Below, one piece after another: positions 40,157 to 47,570 of a DNA stretch of 64,000 nucleotides (position 1 is its first letter; every line of letters starts with the position of its first letter). Location: positions 62,001 through 126,000 of the forward strand of contig NZ_SBHZ01000013.1 of assembly GCF_004521985.1 (NCBI RefSeq). The letters run 5' to 3'. A program made the translations under genes and the position numbers. The DNA is from Ectopseudomonas khazarica. GTDB taxonomy: Bacteria; Pseudomonadota; Gammaproteobacteria; Pseudomonadales; Pseudomonadaceae. The notes under the pieces are model-generated. The model was not told the origin of the DNA. It did not search any database and worked only from the letters and a program-made list of their open reading frames with translations.

Positions 40157-40174
40157 TGTAAGCCATCACTTACA
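40157..40174 (+). promoter_or_regulatory. GacA box (upstream activating sequence of rsmZ)
   Basis: TGTAAG CCATCA CTTACA is a perfect match to the 18-bp consensus TGTAAG-N6-CTTACA bound by phosphorylated GacA. It lies about 165 bases before the predicted rsmZ start, the spacing seen in other pseudomonads. Confidence 0.93.
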
Positions 40175-40235
40175 GACGCTGTCAGCGTTTGGGGCGGCTG
40201 CCTCTTGTTTTTGTCTTTTTATTTTTTAACTCATT

Positions 40236-40265
40236 GTTTTTGAAGGTATTTTTATTTTCAAAAAC
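40236..40265. promoter_or_regulatory. AT-rich segment with GTTTTTGAA / TTCAAAAAC inverted repeat
   Basis: Between the GacA box and the rsmZ core promoter lies a very AT-rich block (about 40205-40266) in a GC-rich genome. It contains 9-bp perfect inverted arms at 40236-40244 and 40257-40265. In P. aeruginosa the H-NS-like MvaT and MvaU proteins bind the AT-rich part of the rsmZ promoter. The same role is likely here; the dyad could also be a site for another regulator. Confidence 0.5.
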
Positions 40266-40289
40266 TGGATGGGGGCGGTTTTTGCCGGC

Positions 40290-40317
40290 TTGCAGGGAAG
40301 TCTGTAGCGGCTAATAT
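40290..40317 (+). promoter_or_regulatory. rsmZ core promoter
   Basis: TTGCAG (40290-40295) and TAATAT (40312-40317) are separated by 16 bases and place the start near 40324, at the first hairpin of RsmZ. The pair fits sigma-70 dependence. Confidence 0.7.
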
Positions 40318-40323
40318 CACAAC

Positions 40324-40456
40324 CGTGCTTAGGGATAAGCACAGGTCATCAGGACGATGATCAGGAACATCGCAAGAAGCGATTCATCAGGATGATGGGC
40401 TTGGAAATAAAGGGACTAGGGAATAAAAGTGGGCGGCGCAAGCCGCCCCTTTTTTT
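40324..40456 (+). ncRNA. rsmZ: Small regulatory RNA RsmZ
   Basis: RsmZ sequesters the translational repressor RsmA/CsrA and so controls the switch between motile and sessile or secretory states. The RNA opens with GTGCTT-AGGGAT-AAGCAC, a hairpin showing GGA in its loop. More GGA motifs follow (TCAGGACGATGA, TCAGGAACA, CAGGATG, TTGGAAA, AGGGACT, AGGGAAT). It ends with the terminator GGGCGGC-GCAA-GCCGCCC plus seven T. Location between rpoS and fdxA, the GacA box and the GGA array make the call secure. The exact 5' end is predicted to a few bases. Confidence 0.93.
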
Positions 40457-40579
40457 GCCCGCCATTCCTGCCCGCAATCCGCAAGGGCACCCGCCACGTC
40501 AGGCGTGGCGCCGGCAACTGGCCTCCGCGATGTGCACCGCGGTGCGCCGACTGTTCCGAGCGACGCTATCCCATAATGC

Positions 40580-40605
40580 AAAAGACCCGCACTTGGCGGG
40601 TCTTT
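40580..40605 (-). terminator. Terminator of fdxA
   Basis: Read on the minus strand, AAAGACCCGCC pairs with GCGGGTCTTTT around AAGT, ending in the T run. It lies 15 bases after the fdxA stop and also faces rsmZ, so it may serve both directions. Confidence 0.8.
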
Positions 40606-40620
40606 GCGTTCTGCAGCGGC

Positions 40621-40944
40621 TTAGCGCTCCAGGTGCTGCAGCTTGTCCTTCACGCCATCCCACTCTTCGGCGTCGGCCAGGGCGTCCTTCTTCTCGGTGA
40701 TGTTCGGCCAGACTTCAGCCAGATCGGCGTTCAGCTCGATGAACTCCTGCTGATCTTCCGGCACCTCGTCTTCCGAGAAGATGGCCTGGGCGGGGCACTC
40801 CGGCTCGCACAGGGCGCAGTCGATGCACTCGTCAGGATGGATGACCAGAAAGTTCGGGCCCTCGTAGAAGCAGTCCACCGGGCAGACTTCCACGCAGTCG
40901 GTGTATTTGCACTTGATGCAGTTGTCGGTGACGACGAAGGTCAT
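40621..40944 (-). CDS. fdxA: Seven-iron ferredoxin FdxA
   Basis: This 107-residue ferredoxin carries one [3Fe-4S] and one [4Fe-4S] cluster, of the Azotobacter FdI type. Cysteines C9, C17 and C50 are expected to hold the 3Fe cluster, and C21, C40, C43 and C46 the 4Fe cluster; all are present. It is an essential-looking electron carrier of unclear partner in Pseudomonas. The next gene on this strand upstream is mutS, with a 139-base gap. Confidence 0.97.
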   Translation of the reverse strand: MTFVVTDNCIKCKYTDCVEVCPVDCFYEGPNFLVIHPDECIDCALCEPECPAQAIFSEDEVPEDQQEFIELNADLAEVWPNITEKKDALADAEEWDGVKDKLQHLER

Positions 40945-41083
40945 GTCTGATTCTCTCCTCGGGCGGCGGCCTGGGCCCTTTCTGTGAAGGGCTCTCAGGC
41001 GCTCTGTCAGGGGCCGCGGCTCAGGCTGTAAACCGGGCGGTCGTAAAATTGCGCGCGATTCTAGCAGTTTGTTGTATTGAGCG

Positions 41084-43663
41084 TTAGATCTGCGTCTTCC
41101 ATGTATATAACAGTTCCAACGCTTTACGCGGAGTCAGATCATCCGGATTGATCGTATGCAATTGCTCCAGCAGCGGGTGCGGCGTGCTGGCGAACAGGTC
41201 GCTCTGCATCGGTGCTTGCGGCTGTCCGGGCTCTTGCCGAGGTCGATCGTGCGGCAGGCTGGTGGCTTCCAGACGCGCCAGGTGCTCACGGGCGCGGCTG
41301 ATCACGCTGCCGGGCACGCCCGCCAGCTGTGCCACGGCCAGGCCGTAGCTCTGGCTCGCAGGCCCCGCCTGGACGTGGTGGAGGAAGACGATGCGCTCAT
41401 TGTGCTCGGTGGCCGAGAGGTGCACGTTGGCCACCACCGGCTCGCTTTCCGGAAGCACGGTCAGCTCGAAGTAGTGGGTGGCGAACAGGGTGAAGGCGCG
41501 CAGGCGGGCCAGGTGTTCGGCCGCCGACCAGGCCAGCGACAGGCCGTCGAAGGTGCTGGTACCACGGCCAACCTCGTCCATCAGCACCAGGCTGCGTTCG
41601 CTGGCGTTATGCAGGATGTTGGCGGTTTCGCTCATTTCCACCATGAAGGTCGAGCGCCCACCGGCGAGGTCGTCACTGGAGCCGATGCGGGTGAAGATAC
41701 GGTCGACCAGTGACAGTTCGCAGGCGGCGGCAGGGACGAAGCTGCCGATGTGCGCCAGCAGCACGATCAGCGCGGTCTGGCGCATGTAGGTGGATTTACC
41801 GCCCATGTTCGGGCCGGTGATGATCAGCATGCGGCGGTTGTCGTCGAGGTCGAGGTCGTTGGCCACGAAGGGCGTGGTCAGCACCTGCTCGACCACCGGG
41901 TGGCGACCCTGGTCGATGCGCATGCAGGGTTCTTCGACGAAGCGCGGGCGGTTCAGGTCGAGATTCAGCGCGCGTTCGCCCAGGTTGCTCAGCACGTCCA
42001 GTTCGGCCAGCGCCGCGGCACTGTCCTGCAGCGGCGCCAGGTGACCGATCAGGCGCTCCAGCAGTTCGTCATAGAGCATCTTCTCGCGGGCCAGGGCACG
42101 GCTCTTGGCCGACAGGGCCTTGTCCTCGAATTCCTTCAGCTCCGGGGTGATGAAGCGCTCGGCGCCCTTGAGCGTCTGCCGGCGAATGTAATCGGCGGGA
42201 GCCGATTCCGCCTGCTTGGTCGGCAGTTCGATGAAGTAGCCGTGCACGCGGTTGTAGCCAACCTTGAGGTTGGCCAGGCCGGTGCGGGCCTTCTCGCGCG
42301 CTTCCAGGTCCATGAGAAACTGGCCGGCGTTCTCGCTCATCGCCTGCAGTTCGTCCAGTTCAGTGTCGTAGCCGGTCTTCAGCACGCCACCATCACGGAT
42401 GACCGCCGGCGGGTTGTCGATGATGGCGCGGGCCAGCAGGTCGGCCAGCTCGGGGTAGGTGGCGATGCTGCTTGCCAGTTGCTGCAGGTGCGGCGTGTCC
42501 AGCGGAGTCATCGCCTGCTGCAGCTCGGGCAGTGCGGCGAGAGCGTCACGCAGGCGGGCGAGGTCGCGTGGTCGGGCGTTGCGCAGGCCGATACGGGCCA
42601 GGATCCGCTCCAGGTCGCCGATCTCCTTGAGCTGCGGTTGCAGCGTCTCGAAACGGTAGCCGTCGAGCAGGCAGGCGATGGCGTTCTGACGCGCTTCGAG
42701 CACGGCACGATCACGCAGCGGACGGTTCAGCCAGCGCCCCAGCAGGCGGCTGGCCATGGCGGTCTGGCAGCGATCCATCACCGATTGCAGGGTGTTGTCG
42801 CGCCCGCCGGAGAGGTTGATGTCCAGCTCCAGGTTGCGGCGGCTGGCGCCGTCGAGGATCACCGTGTCGTCCAGGCGTTCGTGCCGCAGGCTGCGCAGGT
42901 GGGGCAGGGCGGTGCGCTGGGTTTCCTTGGCGTAGCCCAGCAGGCAGCCGGCGGCGCCGATGGCCAGTGTCAGGTTTTCGCAGCCGAAGCCTTTCAGGTC
43001 CTGGGTGCCGAACTGCTGGCACAGGCTCTTGAAGGCACTGTCGCGATCGAAGTCCCAGGGCGCGCGACGTCGAGAGCCCTTGCGTTTTTCGGCCGGGAGG
43101 CCCTGTGGCCAGTCATCGGGGATCAGCAACTCAGCGGGGTTCAGACGCTCCAGTTCGGCCAGCAGGTTTTCCCAGCCCCTGATTTCCTGAACGCTGAAGC
43201 GGCCGCTGGTGATGTCCAGCACGGCCAGGCCGAACAGGCGCTCGTCACCCAGCACGGCAGCCAGCAGGTTGTCGCGGTGTTCGTCGAGCAGGGCCTCGTC
43301 GCTGATGGTGCCGGGAGTGATGATGCGCACCACCTGGCGCTCGACCGGGCCCTTGCTGGTGGCCGGATCGCCGACCTGTTCGCAGATCACCACCGACTCG
43401 CCAAGCTTGACCAGCTTGGCCAGGTAGCCTTCGACCGAGTGGAAGGGGATGCCGCACATGGGAATCGACTGACCGGCCGACTGGCCGCGCGCGGTCAGGG
43501 TGATGTCCAGCAGCTTGGCGGCCTTCTTCGCATCCTCGTAGAAGATCTCGTAGAAGTCGCCCATGCGATAGAACATCAGCTGATCCGGGTGCTGGTTCTT
43601 CAGCTTCCAATATTGCTGCATCATCGGGGTGTGCTGGGATAAATCAGAAATTGCTTTATTCAT
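41084..43663 (-). CDS. mutS: DNA mismatch repair protein MutS
   Basis: MutS recognises mispaired bases and starts mismatch repair with MutL. The 859-residue form begins MNKAISDLSQHTPMMQQYWKLK. The mismatch-reading Phe-X-Glu is F37-Y-E39 (MGDFYEIF). ITGPNMGGKSTYMRQ is the Walker A, followed by LVLMDEVGRGTSTFDGLSLAWSAAEHL. The open frame continues 39 codons upstream into the prophage, with no family similarity, so that extension is rejected. The normal upstream neighbour is gone; the integrase stop is only 50 bases before the ATG, with no terminator between. Expression may therefore depend on phage transcription. Confidence 0.97.
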   Translation of the reverse strand: MNKAISDLSQHTPMMQQYWKLKNQHPDQLMFYRMGDFYEIFYEDAKKAAKLLDITLTARGQSAGQSIPMCGIPFHSVEGYLAKLVKLGESVVICEQVGDPATSKGPVERQVVRIITPGTISDEALLDEHRDNLLAAVLGDERLFGLAVLDITSGRFSVQEIRGWENLLAELERLNPAELLIPDDWPQGLPAEKRKGSRRRAPWDFDRDSAFKSLCQQFGTQDLKGFGCENLTLAIGAAGCLLGYAKETQRTALPHLRSLRHERLDDTVILDGASRRNLELDINLSGGRDNTLQSVMDRCQTAMASRLLGRWLNRPLRDRAVLEARQNAIACLLDGYRFETLQPQLKEIGDLERILARIGLRNARPRDLARLRDALAALPELQQAMTPLDTPHLQQLASSIATYPELADLLARAIIDNPPAVIRDGGVLKTGYDTELDELQAMSENAGQFLMDLEAREKARTGLANLKVGYNRVHGYFIELPTKQAESAPADYIRRQTLKGAERFITPELKEFEDKALSAKSRALAREKMLYDELLERLIGHLAPLQDSAAALAELDVLSNLGERALNLDLNRPRFVEEPCMRIDQGRHPVVEQVLTTPFVANDLDLDDNRRMLIITGPNMGGKSTYMRQTALIVLLAHIGSFVPAAACELSLVDRIFTRIGSSDDLAGGRSTFMVEMSETANILHNASERSLVLMDEVGRGTSTFDGLSLAWSAAEHLARLRAFTLFATHYFELTVLPESEPVVANVHLSATEHNERIVFLHHVQAGPASQSYGLAVAQLAGVPGSVISRAREHLARLEATSLPHDRPRQEPGQPQAPMQSDLFASTPHPLLEQLHTINPDDLTPRKALELLYTWKTQI

Positions 43664-43713
43664 CAGTAACTTAGAGCTAGGCGCAAATTTTTGTGGGGCA
43701 GGATTGGGGCAAG

Positions 43714-44955
43714 TCAGTTGGTGCTTTGCATGCCTGACCAGATGTGTTGCAGCTCGTTCGGGGACTCGTCGTCCATCCATTTGGCATACACCTGAACCAG
43801 CATGGTGAAGTCCTTGTGACCCATCTGCTTGGCGATGAACGCGAGGTTACCACGGGCGACCAGGCACCAGCAGGCGTAGGTGTGCCGAGTTTGGTAGGGC
43901 CGGCGCGGGCGGATCTTCGCGCGGCGCTGGATGTTGGCCCACTTACTATTCCACGACGACGGGATGAACCAGGGGTTTACGTGTTTCCTGCGCGCCTGGA
44001 TGGTTGGCGAGATCAGCGGGGTGACGGTTTCCTGCTGGGCTTCATGGCGGTTCAGTTGCACGTCGATGGTCTGCGGGGCGATGCCGTGTTCAATGGCAAG
44101 CAGCTCGCGGCAGGCTTCGAGGGCCGGCGGGAAAAGCAGCACGGTGCGGCGCTTGCCGGTCTTCGGCAGCTTGAAGGTGCCCTGGCTGGTGATGGCGCGG
44201 TTCACGTGGATCTGCCCTTTTGCCAGGTCGATGTCCTCCCTGGCCAGCGCGCCGAGTTCGCCAGGTCGCAGGCCGGTGTAAACGGCCAGTGTCACGGCGG
44301 CCCGGTCCATTGGGTGCAGGCACCCTTTGTTCAGCAGCTCGGCCAGTTCGGCCTTGGTGAGTGGGTCCGGGTCGCGGTCGGTCATCTCGAAGCGGGTGCA
44401 GGCATTTGCCAGGCCCGGCCTGCAGTAGCCGTTTGCCTCGCACCAGCTCAGGAGACCGGCGAGAACAGCCAGGTAGTGGTTTACCGTGGAGGTGGTGCGG
44501 GTGGTGATCAGCGTAACTCGCAGGTTCTGGATATCTTCGGGCAGCAGCACGCTCGCCAGCCGATCCTTACCCAGCAGCTCAACGCAGATGTCGAGAGCCA
44601 GGCCATACCGGCGCTCGGTTTCCTCGGTGATATCGACGGCCTTGAGTGGCTTGTAGCGGGCGAGCAGTACGCTTAGGCGCTCGTCGCGGGTGTTGCTGAA
44701 GTTGCCGGCCCGGCGTGATTCGGGGAAGTGCTGGGCATAGTCGAAGGTGCCGGTCTTGATGGCATGAAGCACCGCCGCCCGGAGCTGGGCGGCATGCTTG
44801 ATGTTGGCTTTGGTGACCGGCAGGCCGAGGGTTTCGCGGCAGCGGCGGCGCTTCCACATGAATACGATGCGGATGCTGTTGCCATGGATCTCGACCCCGG
44901 TGTGTTTCGCCAGCTCGGTCTCTAGGCCGCTTCCTGGGGGGACTGCTCGACCCAC
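43714..44955 (-). CDS. int: Phage integrase, tyrosine recombinase
   Basis: The 413-residue recombinase has an N-terminal arm-binding domain (about 15-75, DUF3596 type: GVEIHGNSIRIVFMWKRRRCRETLGL) and a SAM-like core-binding domain (about 95-190). The catalytic domain has R230 (YTGLRPGEL), R357 (YQTRHTYA), H380 (KQMGHKD) and the nucleophile Y390 (VQVYAKW). It would insert the phage next to mutS. It overlaps the excisionase gene by 34 bases; a later start is possible. It is transcribed toward mutS. Confidence 0.95.
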   Translation of the reverse strand: MGRAVPPGSGLETELAKHTGVEIHGNSIRIVFMWKRRRCRETLGLPVTKANIKHAAQLRAAVLHAIKTGTFDYAQHFPESRRAGNFSNTRDERLSVLLARYKPLKAVDITEETERRYGLALDICVELLGKDRLASVLLPEDIQNLRVTLITTRTTSTVNHYLAVLAGLLSWCEANGYCRPGLANACTRFEMTDRDPDPLTKAELAELLNKGCLHPMDRAAVTLAVYTGLRPGELGALAREDIDLAKGQIHVNRAITSQGTFKLPKTGKRRTVLLFPPALEACRELLAIEHGIAPQTIDVQLNRHEAQQETVTPLISPTIQARRKHVNPWFIPSSWNSKWANIQRRAKIRPRRPYQTRHTYACWCLVARGNLAFIAKQMGHKDFTMLVQVYAKWMDDESPNELQHIWSGMQSTN

Positions 44956-45119
44956 TTATCTACCTCCTCGATGTTGATGAAGATCCGTCCGTCACGCGCC
45001 TTGCGCCACATGCGGCCTTGCGACCACATGCCGCCCTTAACCTTGTGCTCAATGGCGTTGGTGCTGTAGCCGAACATCTCGGCAGCTTTGGGGATGAGGA
45101 CCCAGCGCGGTGTGCTCAT
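44922..45119 (-). CDS. xis: Excisionase-like protein (DUF1233 type)
   Basis: The 65-residue basic protein MSTPRWVLIPKAAEMFGYSTNAIEHKVKGGMW has a winged-helix MerR-like N-terminus and the pattern WRKARDGRIFINIEEVDKWVEQ, typical of small phage excisionases. It lies directly upstream of int on the same strand and overlaps it, as xis genes do. It would direct the integrase toward excision. Confidence 0.82.
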   Translation of the reverse strand: MSTPRWVLIPKAAEMFGYSTNAIEHKVKGGMWSQGRMWRKARDGRIFINIEEVDKWVEQSPQEAA

Positions 45120-46123
45120 GCTGCACCTCGCTGGACATAGTGGCAGAGGGCCGGCAAGCTCATTGGCATCATCACCGCCAGGAGGTTGGCATGTTCAATA
45201 GGGAGTTCCATGTACGGATCACGCTCGCCGGCCTTGTTCGATTCTTGATTAGCCCTTACGCCCTTGTTCCGGCCGTCATACTTGGTTTGCTTGTGCCGTG
45301 GGGGAGTGAGCATGCACCTGCTTGGGTTCAGGCAATTGGTTCCGTCATTGGCATCCTCATTGCCATCGGCATACCGGCCTGGCAGCGGAAGCAAGACGCG
45401 AGGCAGAGTCATATTGAGCAGATGAGGGCGGAGCACCAAAACGCTCTTATGGGGCTCAGGGCATGCATTGAGGTTGATCAGTTTCTTAATGAGCTGAGGA
45501 CTCGGAGCAGCGGAAATCGATTTGGATGGCATGACAAAGAGCACTTCAGGGCATGGATCACTGGACTGCAGCAGCGCCTTGCCGCCCTCATTGACTCTGA
45601 GCAGAACGCTGAATGGTGGAGCCTCTTTCTGGATGCAAAGAAATTGTTGCTCGACATCGACTCTGCTTTGCGGATGTATGAGATCGATGACCAGATGATC
45701 CATGTTCTCGCGAAGACCAATATCGAAGCGTGGGACAAGAGAGTTGCCCCTGCTCGCCAATTCCTTATAGATGTTGAAGAAGAGCATCGAGATATTCTGC
45801 TCAGCAATTATTGGAAGGGAGCCAAAGAGACTGCTGGCTAGCCCATACCCCTCGACAAGCTGCGCGTGCGGGCGGTTTTGAGAGCGGAGCGATGGGCTCA
45901 ACTCGCGGGCGCGGCGCACGCCTGGCGTGGGGTGTGCAGCTGCTGCACGGCTGGCGGGCAGGGTATTGGATGACGTCGCGCCTTCGGCGCGGCGGTCTAT
46001 AACGCCCCCGCGCGAGCTCTGCAGGCGGCCGGCCGGCGCCGTGCATAGCAGGTTCAGCGGGTGGCGGCCGCCGCCGTGCTGTCGCACGGCAGTGGCTACG
46101 GTGGCGGCGGGGGCTTGGGTCAT
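45116..46123 (-). other. 335-codon open frame antisense to the membrane protein, joined by ATGA to both neighbours
   Basis: The frame starts with an ATG overlapping the stop of the Spo11-like gene (ATGA) and stops on the xis ATG (ATGA), as real genes in this operon do. Its first 80 residues (GGGRHPLNLLCTAPAGRLQSS onward) are Arg/Ala/Pro-rich, somewhat like the small Ash/Icd-like phage proteins. The middle is the shadow of the plus-strand gene. It may be one or two small operon genes split by an inserted plus-strand gene, or chance. The 45842-46119 part otherwise holds no gene. Confidence 0.3.
45191..45841 (+). CDS. Membrane protein of unknown function, encoded against the leftward operon
   Basis: GGAGG lies 6 bases before the ATG. 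The 216-residue protein has two N-terminal transmembrane helices (ISPYALVPAVILGLLVPW and WVQAIGSVIGILIAIGIPAW). A charged, mainly helical cytoplasmic part with coiled-coil tendency follows (KQDARQSHIEQMRAEHQNALMGL). It is the only plus-strand gene among about ten minus-strand genes and is AT-richer than its neighbours. It fits a lysogenic-conversion gene (for instance superinfection exclusion), but nothing in the sequence proves a role. Confidence 0.75.
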   Translation: MFNREFHVRITLAGLVRFLISPYALVPAVILGLLVPWGSEHAPAWVQAIGSVIGILIAIGIPAWQRKQDARQSHIEQMRAEHQNALMGLRACIEVDQFLNELRTRSSGNRFGWHDKEHFRAWITGLQQRLAALIDSEQNAEWWSLFLDAKKLLLDIDSALRMYEIDDQMIHVLAKTNIEAWDKRVAPARQFLIDVEEEHRDILLSNYWKGAKETAG

Positions 46124-47028
46124 GACCGTGCCTCCTTCTCTTCTTGAGAGCGAGCCAGGTGGCGCAGGTCGTTGCGCACGGCGTCAACCTCGGCCGACTT
46201 CTCTGCCCATGCGCCCAGGTCCACATTGTCCTCGATATGGCCTTCGAGCAGGTCGTTGAGGTACTGCGGCGACAGTGCGTCCAGCTCCCAGCTACTCGTG
46301 CCGTACTGGCGACGGTACGCGGCGAAGCGCGAATCCGTGGACTTGGCCGGGTTCTCTGGCGGCTTAATCTCGTCGATCTGGTCCATAGTCAGGGCGATGC
46401 GGTCTAGGTCGCTATCGTCCATCTCGTGGCGAGTGAACAGCGACAGCCGCTCGATCAGGTCGCGCGTCATGTCGATGCCGCTCGGGTCGTGGTCGCCCAG
46501 GTGCAGCACGCGCACCCGCTGGCCGACGTACAACGCCGGCAATAGGTGTTCCTCGGCGAACCCACGCAGGACAGATCCGCTCGGGTAGCCGCGCGCGGCC
46601 AGAATGGGCACGTCCCATTTACGGCAGGTGCCGGTCAAGACGCCGATCAGGGCTTCCTTCTCGATCACTACGAACACGCGAGTCTCCTGATTCGCCCACA
46701 TGTCCTGGCCGTAGCTTTGGGCCGCGCTACGCAGGATGGAGCTGCCGGCGTCCCAATGCGGGTTGGTCAGAAATTCGCGGGTGCGGTCCTCGATGGCGTC
46801 CCAGTCCATATGCCCGGCCAACTTGGCGTCGTTGATCAGGTTGGCCGTGCGCTTGTACGACTGCAGGGTGTTCTCGATCACGTCACGGGCTACCAGCTGG
46901 TAGTACAGCTGGCGGACCGTGAGGACGTAGCCCTGGCGTTGGTAGTCTTCGATCAGGTCGTTCATGTAGTCGATCAACTGGCTGTTGTGCTTGCTGAAAG
47001 ACTTGGCGATGTACTGTTCGCAGCTCAT
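46120..47028 (-). CDS. Spo11/Topo VI-A-like protein with Toprim domain (Mini-A type)
   Basis: The start at MSCEQYIAKSF (302 residues) overlaps the upstream HD gene by ATGA. The N-terminal winged-helix part has TVRQLYYQLVARDVI (Y42, Y43), matching the tyrosine motif of Spo11 and topoisomerase VI A. The Toprim part reads VIEKEAL (E123), ARGYPS, and GDHDPSGIDM (D179, D181), in the same order and wording as Spo11/Topo VI A. No B-subunit ATPase is nearby. Stand-alone proteins of this kind from mobile elements have been described as Mini-A; their function is not established. DNA cleavage during phage replication or recombination is a guess. Confidence 0.82.
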   Translation of the reverse strand: MSCEQYIAKSFSKHNSQLIDYMNDLIEDYQRQGYVLTVRQLYYQLVARDVIENTLQSYKRTANLINDAKLAGHMDWDAIEDRTREFLTNPHWDAGSSILRSAAQSYGQDMWANQETRVFVVIEKEALIGVLTGTCRKWDVPILAARGYPSGSVLRGFAEEHLLPALYVGQRVRVLHLGDHDPSGIDMTRDLIERLSLFTRHEMDDSDLDRIALTMDQIDEIKPPENPAKSTDSRFAAYRRQYGTSSWELDALSPQYLNDLLEGHIEDNVDLGAWAEKSAEVDAVRNDLRHLARSQEEKEARS

Positions 47029-47570
47029 GCTGCAGCCCTCGCGCGATTGGTGGTGGCCAGTAGTTCCATCAGGCGATTGAAGTAGGCCAGGCAGGCGTCG
47101 GCCTGGCTGGTTGGCTTGATGCGGAACTGCGCGGGGCTGGTGCCGGTGAGGCATGGCCAGGCGTCGGGGTGGTCGGCCATCAGGTCGCGCTTTTCGGTGG
47201 CCAGGGCGATCAGGTCGGCGTCATGGATGCAGGGCGGCAGCACTGGGTCGATGTCGAACCGGTGGCAGATGGCGTGCCATACGCGCATTTCAATCTGGCG
47301 GTACTCGGGCAGGGCCTGTTTCAGTGGGCTGACCAGATCGCCCACGTAGGCCTCGGTTGCATCGTGCAGCAGGGCTTCCAGCTGGTACTGGGCCGGCACC
47401 AGGTCGGCGACAACAAGACAGTGCTGGGCGACGCTGTAGAAGGCTTTCACGTGGCCATTGAAGCGGCACTGCATGCTGAGCGACCACGCGATATCGGCCG
47501 GGTCGACCATGTGGGCGGACGGTTCGAGCAGATCGAAGCGCTTGGCGCTGCGAGTGATGATGAAGGTCAT
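47025..47570 (-). CDS. HD-domain phosphohydrolase
   Basis: Starting at MTFIITRSAKRFDLLEP gives 181 residues. Metal-binding motifs are SVAQHCLVVADL (H50), LEALLHDATEAYVGDLVSPLK (H69, D70) and a later Asp in IHDADLIALATEK. This layout resembles YfbR-type 5'-nucleotidases, which are found in many phages and may adjust nucleotide pools. It overlaps the genes on both sides by ATGA, so it is translated together with the Spo11-like protein. Confidence 0.8.
   Translation of the reverse strand: MTFIITRSAKRFDLLEPSAHMVDPADIAWSLSMQCRFNGHVKAFYSVAQHCLVVADLVPAQYQLEALLHDATEAYVGDLVSPLKQALPEYRQIEMRVWHAICHRFDIDPVLPPCIHDADLIALATEKRDLMADHPDAWPCLTGTSPAQFRIKPTSQADACLAYFNRLMELLATTNRARAAA

Noticed and set aside
41750..43642. 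630-codon plus-strand frame opposite mutS
   Set aside because: Antisense shadow; mutS motifs are complete on the minus strand.
43664..43780. 39-codon N-terminal extension of MutS
   Set aside because: The extension overlaps the integrase gene, has no MutS similarity and results from the prophage junction.
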